A stretch of 38,468 nt of DNA, taken from assembly GCF_001552555.1 (NCBI RefSeq), contig NZ_BCRK01000040.1:1-38468 (forward strand), read 5' to 3'. The notes below the pieces were generated by a model. It was not told the origin of the DNA. It was given only the letters and a program-made list of their open reading frames with translations, and made no database searches. Positions 33,956 to 38,468 of this stretch are shown here, piece after piece (positions within the stretch are counted from its first letter, which is position 1; every line of letters begins with the position of its first letter). Position numbers and translations under genes: made by a program. Origin of the DNA: Nocardiopsis trehalosi NBRC 14201 (lineage in GTDB: Bacteria; Actinomycetota; Actinomycetes; Streptosporangiales; Streptosporangiaceae).

Positions 33956-34819
33956 ATGCCCCCGTCCGCCGCCGAGGGCGACCTCGCCGACATCCGAGCC
34001 GGGCTGCCGCTGCTGCGGCGGCACGGCGGGCTGCCCGTCGTCTTCGGCGGGGCGGTGGGCGCGGACGGCGCGGTGCGCTACACCGAACTCGCGGGCGTCC
34101 GCACCGACGCCATCCGCGACCTGCGCGTCGCCCCGGGGCGCGGGCTGGGCGGCCGCAGCCTCGCCGTGCAGCGCCCCGCGTGGGTGCGCGACTACGTCAG
34201 CGCCACCGCGATCAGCCACCACTACGACGCCGAGGTCGCCGCCGAGGGGCTGCGCGCCATGGTGGCCGTCCCCGTGGTGGTGCGCGGCCGCACCCGCGGC
34301 GTGCTGCTGGGCGCGCTGCGCGCGTCGGTGGCCCTGGGGGACCGCGCCGTCGCCGCGGCCGCCGCGGCGGCCCGCACCGTCGAGCAGCACATCGTGGTCC
34401 GCGACGAGGCGCAGGACCGCCTGGCCGCGCTGGAGCGCGCCCGCGCGGCGGGGGGCGGCGCCGGCCCCGCCGCGGCGGCGGCCCGCTGGGAGGAGATCCG
34501 CGCGCTCAACGCCGAACTGCGTGCCATCGCAGGGGCGGCCGACGGCGACCTCCAGGAGCGGCTGCTGCGGGTGTGCGCGCGCATGGCCTGGGCCGCCGGG
34601 CCGCAGGAGGCCCGCTCCGGCGCGCCCTCCCTGCCGCCCCGGGAACTCGACGTCCTCGCCTGCGTCGCCCTCGGCCACACCAACGCCGACGTCGCCGCCC
34701 ACCTGGGCGTGCGCCCCGAGACCGTCAAGGGCTACCTGCGCTCGGCCATGCGCCGCCTGGGCGCGCACACGCGCCTGGAGGCCGTGACCGCCGCCCGCCG
34801 CTGGGGCCTGCTGCCCTGA
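33956..34819 (+). CDS. GAF-domain LuxR family transcriptional regulator
   Basis: A 287-residue regulator. Residues ~15-135 resemble a GAF domain (GAVGADGAVRYTEL, PGRGLGGRSLAVQRPAWVRD, VAVPVVVRGRTRGVLLGALR); a coiled helical linker follows; LuxR-type helix-turn-helix at ~222-275 (LPPRELDVLACVALGHTNAD, RPETVKGYLRSAMRRLGAHT). This GAF-LuxR layout is common for actinobacterial regulators next to acyl-CoA and benzoate-type catabolic genes. It is divergent from the acyl-CoA synthetase gene. ATG 33956 with GGAGG six bases upstream. Confidence 0.9.
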   Translation: MPPSAAEGDLADIRAGLPLLRRHGGLPVVFGGAVGADGAVRYTELAGVRTDAIRDLRVAPGRGLGGRSLAVQRPAWVRDYVSATAISHHYDAEVAAEGLRAMVAVPVVVRGRTRGVLLGALRASVALGDRAVAAAAAAARTVEQHIVVRDEAQDRLAALERARAAGGGAGPAAAAARWEEIRALNAELRAIAGAADGDLQERLLRVCARMAWAAGPQEARSGAPSLPPRELDVLACVALGHTNADVAAHLGVRPETVKGYLRSAMRRLGAHTRLEAVTAARRWGLLP

Positions 34820-34858
34820 GCCCCGCTCCGGCGCGGCCGGGGTGCGGGCCCGGGGCGG

Positions 34859-34893
34859 GACGCCGGCGGCGCCGCCCGGGGGCGCCGGGCGTC
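34859..34893 (+). terminator. Hairpin terminator after the LuxR-type regulator
   Basis: Two stacked 6-bp stems (GACGCC/GGCGTC at 34859-34864 / 34888-34893 and GGCGCC/GGCGCC at 34868-34873 / 34881-34886) with a small internal bulge and a 7-nt loop, 39 nt after the stop. Confidence 0.5.
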
Positions 34894-35114
34894 TCCCTCC
34901 GTGCCGGTTCGGGTGCGCGGCGTGCCTTTTTCGCACGGGGGGTTCCCGGTGCGGAATTCCGCGCCGCGCCATTTCCCGGACGTTCGGTGACGCGCGCGTC
35001 GCGCTCCGTCGAATTCGGCGCGGAATAGGGCTCTGCGTCATCTCCGGGTCGCTGTGCGTGCCGACGGCGGGGCCGTGTGTCCGCCGTGGCCTGCGGCGTC
35101 GCCGCCCGAACGTC

Positions 35115-35164
35115 TCGACAGCTAGATATCAGATGCCTTACTATCATCAACGCACATAAGGCAT
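35115..35164 (+). promoter_or_regulatory. Promoter and inverted-repeat operator of the first cyclase gene
   Basis: TCGACA (35115-35120), 18-bp spacer, TACTAT (35139-35144). Perfect 8-bp inverted repeat ATGCCTTA (35133-35140) and TAAGGCAT (35157-35164) brackets the -10 and start site, a repressor-like position. Bound factor unknown. Confidence 0.5.
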
Positions 35165-35220
35165 GAAGTTCCCATATGTGTGGCTGTAGTGGAATGCTTC
35201 GTCTCCGAAGGGTGCCCGGC

Positions 35221-36177
35221 ATGTGTGGTCCTGATGTGATGCGACAGATCGACTTCGGCGAGGAGGGCGCCAAGCCCCTCGGTGACGCCAACCCCTACGT
35301 GCGCCGGGCGGGGGAGGAGGGCACCGTCCAGATCTCCGGTGACGTCGAGACCCGGCCGTCGGCGACCGCCGGCCTGTTCTCCCGCCGCAACCTGTTCAAG
35401 CTCGGCGGCGCCTCGGGCGCCGCGGCCGTGCTCTCGGTGCTGCCGGCCGGCGCCGCCGCCTACGCCGACAGCCGGGGGCTGCTCGGCGGGGACGTCATCG
35501 ACATGACCCACACCCTCAGCCCGGACTTCCCGGTCGTCTACACGGTCACCGACCCGCCGAAGTACGAGCAGAACCACCGCTACGAGGAGATGGGCTTCAA
35601 CACCATCATCATGACCCTCGACGAGCACACCGGCACCCACATCGACGCGCCGTCGCACTTCCAGAACGGCGGCGGCCCGTTCATCGACGAGATCGAGCCG
35701 GACCAGCTCGTCGCGCCGCTGCGGGTCATCCGGATCGCCGACCGCGCCGCCGAGGACGCCGACACCCTCGTCACCGTCGACGACATCCGCCGCCACGAGC
35801 GCCGCTACGGGCGCATCCCCAAGGGCGCGTTCGTGGCCATGGACTCCGGCTGGGCCAAGAAGGTCGACGTCCCCGGCGCCTACCTCAACGAGGACGCCGA
35901 CGGCCAGTTCCACTGGCCCGCGTTCAGCGGCGACGCCACCGCGTTCCTGGTGGAGAAGCGGTCGATCGTCGGCCTCGGCGTCGACAGCACCAGCCTCGAC
36001 GCCGGCGCCAGCGAGGGCCCCGAGACCCACCAGATCCTGCTCCCCTCCGGCGGCTACGGCATCGAGTGCATGAACAACGTCGACAAGTGCCCCGACCGCG
36101 GCGCGACCGTGGTCGTGGGCGCCCCCAAGCACCGCGGCGGCTTCGGCGGCCCCTGCCGCGTGTTCGCCCTCTGCTGA
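35221..36177 (+). CDS. Tat-exported cyclase family metal-dependent hydrolase, copy 1
   Basis: A 318-residue cyclase/kynurenine-formamidase-fold protein (PF04199-type). Metal motif HTGTHIDAPSH (H136, H140, D142, H146). A Tat-like signal is present but internal: SRRNLFK (twin Arg 55-56) followed by a hydrophobic Ala-rich core to about residue 80 ending AYA. The 54 residues before it begin MCGPDVMRQIDFG and are shared with the downstream paralog. Start ATG 35221 chosen over in-frame ATGs at 35176 and 35194 because the paralog starts at the same motif and AAGGG lies about nine bases upstream. Substrate unknown: family members open or close amide and ester bonds, as in N-formylkynurenine or polyketide rings. 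Confidence 0.88.
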   Translation: MCGPDVMRQIDFGEEGAKPLGDANPYVRRAGEEGTVQISGDVETRPSATAGLFSRRNLFKLGGASGAAAVLSVLPAGAAAYADSRGLLGGDVIDMTHTLSPDFPVVYTVTDPPKYEQNHRYEEMGFNTIIMTLDEHTGTHIDAPSHFQNGGGPFIDEIEPDQLVAPLRVIRIADRAAEDADTLVTVDDIRRHERRYGRIPKGAFVAMDSGWAKKVDVPGAYLNEDADGQFHWPAFSGDATAFLVEKRSIVGLGVDSTSLDAGASEGPETHQILLPSGGYGIECMNNVDKCPDRGATVVVGAPKHRGGFGGPCRVFALC

Positions 36178-36218
36178 GCCGCGCCGGCGCCCCCGCCGGG
36201 CACCGCCGGTCCGGCCGC

Positions 36219-36254
36219 GACGGCCCCGCCCCCTCCCGAGGGGGCGGGGCCGTC
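36219..36254 (+). terminator. Hairpin terminator between the two cyclase genes
   Basis: Perfect 16-bp stem (36219-36234 / 36239-36254) with a CCCG loop, 41 nt after the first cyclase stop; separates the paralogs into two transcription units. Confidence 0.75.
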
Positions 36255-36279
36255 CGCGTGTCCGTGCGGTCGCGGAGGG

Positions 36280-36341
36280 TGGACACGTGATGATTCGATC
36301 TCGTACAGTAGTCGGCGTTCGAAGATGCATAAGAATTCTTA
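36280..36341 (+). promoter_or_regulatory. Promoter and palindrome of the second cyclase gene
   Basis: TGGACA (36280-36285), 18-bp spacer, TACAGT (36304-36309). Perfect 12-bp palindrome TAAGAATTCTTA (36330-36341), extended with one mismatch to 18 bp, lies just after the expected start site. It shares the TAAG element with the repeat before copy 1. Confidence 0.5.
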
Positions 36342-36384
36342 CGCGGCCGCCGTGCGGCCGCGCGCCCCCGGGAAGGCGGTCCCC

Positions 36385-37320
36385 ATGTGCGGTCCCGAGA
36401 CCATGCGCCAGATCGACTACGGAGCGTCACCGCCGCCACCGCTCGGTGCCGGACACCCGCACGTCCGCCGCACCGGGCCGCACGGCACCCTCCAGGTCGC
36501 CGGCGACCCCGGCCGGCGCCGGATGTCGCGCCGCCACCTCTTCCGCTACTCGGGCGCGGCCGGCGCCGCTGCGGCGCTGTCGCTGCTGCCCGCCGGGGTG
36601 GCCGCGCACGCCGAGACCCGCGGCCTGCTCGCCGGCACGGTCGCCGACCTCACCCACACCCTCGGTCCCGACTTCCCCTACTTCCACCCGACCATGGACC
36701 GCCCGCTGTTCGAGGACACCCATTCCGTCGACGCGGACGGCTTCTTCTCCCGCAACGTCACCCTCGGCGAGCACGTCGGCACCCACATCGACGCGCCCGC
36801 CCACTACGTCGAGGGCGGCGCCACCATCGAGCAGATGCCGGTGGAGAACCTCGTCGCCCCGCTGTGCGTCGTCCGCATCGCCGAGCGCGCCGCGGAGGAC
36901 CCCGACACCACGCTCACCGTGCGCGACATCCGCGCCTACGAGCGGCGCCACGGCCGCATCCCCGAGGGCGCGTTCGTGGCCATGGACTCCGGGTGGAGCG
37001 CCCGGGTCGACGTCCCCGGCGCCTTCATCAACGAGGGCGAGGACGGCCTGTTCCACTGGCCCGGCTTCTCCGGCGAGGCCGCCGCGTTCCTGGTGGAGGA
37101 GCGGTCGATCGTCGGCGCCGGCGTCGACACCACCGGGCTGGACGCGGCCGTCGCCGAATCGCCCGACGCCCACCAGATCCTGCTCCCGGCCGGGCTGTAC
37201 CTGGTGGAGTGCCTGAACAACCTGCACGCCGTCCCCGCCGCCGGGGCCACCGTGGTGGTGGGTGCCCCCAAGTACACCGGCGGCTCCGGCGGCCAGGTCC
37301 GCGTCCTCGCCTGCCACTGA
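36385..37320 (+). CDS. Tat-exported cyclase family metal-dependent hydrolase, copy 2
   Basis: A 311-residue paralog of the preceding gene, sharing long identical blocks (e.g. GAFVAMDSGW, FLVE-RSIVG, HQILLP, GATVVVGAPK). Metal motif HVGTHIDAPAH (H130, H134, D136, H140). The N-terminus again begins MCGPETMRQIDYG and the Tat-like signal is internal: SRRHLFR (twin Arg 49-50), hydrophobic core ~57-74, AHA. Start ATG 36385 has GGAAGG eight bases upstream; an in-frame ATG at 36325 is less likely. The main divergence from copy 1 lies in the N-terminal linker and the substrate-side loop after HTLGPDFPYF, suggesting related but distinct substrates. Confidence 0.88.
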   Translation: MCGPETMRQIDYGASPPPPLGAGHPHVRRTGPHGTLQVAGDPGRRRMSRRHLFRYSGAAGAAAALSLLPAGVAAHAETRGLLAGTVADLTHTLGPDFPYFHPTMDRPLFEDTHSVDADGFFSRNVTLGEHVGTHIDAPAHYVEGGATIEQMPVENLVAPLCVVRIAERAAEDPDTTLTVRDIRAYERRHGRIPEGAFVAMDSGWSARVDVPGAFINEGEDGLFHWPGFSGEAAAFLVEERSIVGAGVDTTGLDAAVAESPDAHQILLPAGLYLVECLNNLHAVPAAGATVVVGAPKYTGGSGGQVRVLACH

Positions 37321-37325
37321 CGGCG

Positions 37326-37354
37326 GAGGGGCGCCCCGGCCCGGGGCGCCCCTC
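37326..37354. terminator. Convergent terminator hairpin 1
   Basis: 12-bp stem GAGGGGCGCCCC / GGGGCGCCCCTC (37326-37337, 37343-37354), 5-nt loop, directly after the second cyclase stop. Confidence 0.7.
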
Positions 37355-37362
37355 GGCGGACC

Positions 37363-37394
37363 GGGCGGGCGCCGCCGCGCGGCGGCGCCCGCCC
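37363..37394. terminator. Convergent terminator hairpin 2
   Basis: 14-bp stem (37363-37376 / 37381-37394, left arm GGGCGGGCGCCGCC) with a GCGC loop, 16 nt from the carboxylase stop (37411); with hairpin 1 it insulates the convergent genes. Confidence 0.7.
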
Positions 37395-37410
37395 CGGCCG
37401 GGTCCGCGCG

Positions 37411-38468
37411 TCAGTCCTCGATGTCGCAGATCACGGCCCCCGGGGCGAGCGTGGCCCCGGCCTCGGCCGCCAGCCGGCGCACCGTCCCCGCGCGGTGCGC
37501 GCGGATCTGCTGCTCCATCTTCATCGCCTCCAGGACGACCACCAGGTCGCCCTCCGCCACCCGGTCGCCGTCGGCCACCGCGGCCGCCACCACCGTGCCC
37601 TGCATGGGGGAGGTCAGCGACGCGCCCGAGGCGGCGCCCCCGCCGCCCGGCCGCGCCGTCCGCCGCCCCCGGGGCCGCGCGGCGGCGCCCGCCGCCGGGG
37701 CCGGCGCCAGACCGCCCAGGCCCGCCGGGAACGTCACCTCGATGCGCCGCCCCGCGACCTCGACCACGGCGCTCGCCCGCTCCTCCGGCGCCGCTGCGGG
37801 GTCGGCCGCCGGTCCCGCGTAGGGGGCGATGTCCCCGCTGAACCCGGTCTCGATCCAGCGCGTGTGCACCGAGAACGGCCCCGCGCCGCCGTCGACCTCC
37901 GGCGCGAACTCCGGGTCGGTGACCACCGCGCGGTGGAACGGCAGCGCCGTCGCCATCCCGTCCACCTCGAACTCGGCCAGCGCCCGCGCCGCCCGCTCCA
38001 GCGCCTGGCGGCGGTCGCGCCCGGTGACGACCAGCTTGGCCAGCAGCGAGTCCCACGCCGGGCCGATGACGGTGCCCGCCTCCACCCCCGAGTCCACCCG
38101 CACCCCCGGACCGGCCGGCGGCCGCCACACGGCGACCGTCCCCGGCGCCGGGAGGAACCCGCGGCCCGGGTCCTCGCCGTTGATCCGGAACTCGAAGGAG
38201 TGGCCCCGCACCTCCGGGTCGCCGTAGCCCAGCTCCTCGCCGTCGGCGATGCGGAACATCTCGCGCACCAGGTCGATGCCGGTCACCTCCTCGGTGACCG
38301 GGTGCTCGACCTGCAGCCGGGTGTTGACCTCCAGGAACGAGATCGTGCCGTCGGTGCCGATCAGGAACTCGCAGGTGCCGGCGCCCACGTAGCCCGCCTC
38401 GCGCAGGATCGCCTTGGACGACCGGTACAGCTCGGCGGTCTGCGCCGCGGTCAGGTAGGGGGCCGGGG
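37411..38468 (-). CDS. Acyl-CoA carboxylase alpha subunit (biotin carboxylase + BCCP), C-terminal part
   Basis: Carboxylates its own biotin with bicarbonate and ATP for an acetyl- or propionyl-CoA carboxylase. Only the last ~352 residues are in the window; the gene enters from the right edge (frame reads [20 protein letters not shown] at the border). Visible: the end of the ATP-grasp domain ([26 protein letters not shown]), the biotin carboxylase C-terminal domain ([40 protein letters not shown]), a Pro/Ala linker (~265-290) and the biotinyl domain with [12 protein letters not shown], the EAMKM lysine being the biotin site. This fused form is the usual actinobacterial AccA/PccA type. Confidence 0.94.
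   Translation of the reverse strand, partial: PAPYLTAAQTAELYRSSKAILREAGYVGAGTCEFLIGTDGTISFLEVNTRLQVEHPVTEEVTGIDLVREMFRIADGEELGYGDPEVRGHSFEFRINGEDPGRGFLPAPGTVAVWRPPAGPGVRVDSGVEAGTVIGPAWDSLLAKLVVTGRDRRQALERAARALAEFEVDGMATALPFHRAVVTDPEFAPEVDGGAGPFSVHTRWIETGFSGDIAPYAGPAADPAAAPEERASAVVEVAGRRIEVTFPAGLGGLAPAPAAGAAARPRGRRTARPGGGGAASGASLTSPMQGTVVAAAVADGDRVAEGDLVVVLEAMKMEQQIRAHRAGTVRRLAAEAGATLAPGAVICDIED

Larger units (their letters stand above)
34820..35220. other. Intergenic region before the cyclase pair
   Basis: No gene supported. It holds the LuxR-gene terminator hairpin, a 12-bp palindrome GCGGAATTCCGC (34951-34962), and from about 35100 an AT-richer promoter region of the first cyclase gene. 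Confidence 0.5.

Noticed and set aside
1-38468. tRNA, rRNA, CRISPR array, transposase, integrase or attachment-site signals
   Set aside because: None seen on reading; no clustered direct repeats and no mobile-element proteins among the recognisable genes.

Overview
The window is chromosomal DNA of a very GC-rich actinomycete. Genus cannot be fixed from sequence alone; the gene set (Lsr2, a FabG-InhA pair, an IdeR/DmdR-type iron box, many GTG starts, leaderless-looking promoters) fits filamentous Actinomycetes such as Nocardiopsaceae, Thermomonosporaceae or Streptomyces relatives. I see no rRNA, tRNA, CRISPR array, insertion sequence or phage gene. The last gene runs off the right edge.

Layout. 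50-2855: a DrrAB-type drug exporter operon and a divergent TetR regulator sharing a promoter with two 15-bp palindromic operators. 2925-6411: a three-gene minus-strand operon, prolyl oligopeptidase - 35-residue acidic peptide - JmjC/cupin oxygenase, with a strong hairpin after the peptide gene; this looks like an unrecognised ribosomal peptide (RiPP) pathway and is the most interesting item here. 6707-7465: Sfp-type phosphopantetheinyl transferase. 7598-9695: two DeoR-type regulators flanking a 54-residue membrane peptide. 9810-12932: polyprenol-phosphate mannose synthase, a short FAD/NAD(P)-binding protein and a DHA2-type MFS exporter. 13012-18557: a FtsX/MacB-like ABC pair divergent from a NarL-type two-component system. 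18730-20581: TetR regulator and a D-2-hydroxyacid dehydrogenase. 20675-24422: an iron box followed by a heterodimeric ABC exporter whose two halves carry complementary losses of ATPase motifs. 24660-26943: a hypothetical helical-repeat protein, Lsr2 and an alpha/beta hydrolase. 27322-33726: a lipid-metabolism region (ACAD10-like phosphotransferase, Xi-class glutathione transferase, FabG, InhA-type enoyl reductase, another SDR, acyl-CoA synthetase), then a GAF-LuxR regulator. 35221-37320: two tandem paralogous Tat-exported cyclase-family hydrolases, each with its own promoter, palindrome and terminator. 37411-38468: the C-terminal part of an acyl-CoA carboxylase alpha subunit.

How genes work together. 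Several modules are self-contained: exporter plus local repressor (DrrAB/TetR), exporter plus two-component sensor (13012-18557), iron-controlled transporter (20675-24422), and peptide plus modifying oxygenase plus peptidase (2925-6411). The FabG-InhA pair gives the second and final reductions of fatty acid elongation, and the neighbouring synthetase, SDR and carboxylase genes suggest a wider acyl-CoA metabolism neighbourhood. All function calls come from reading motifs by eye; no database search was run.
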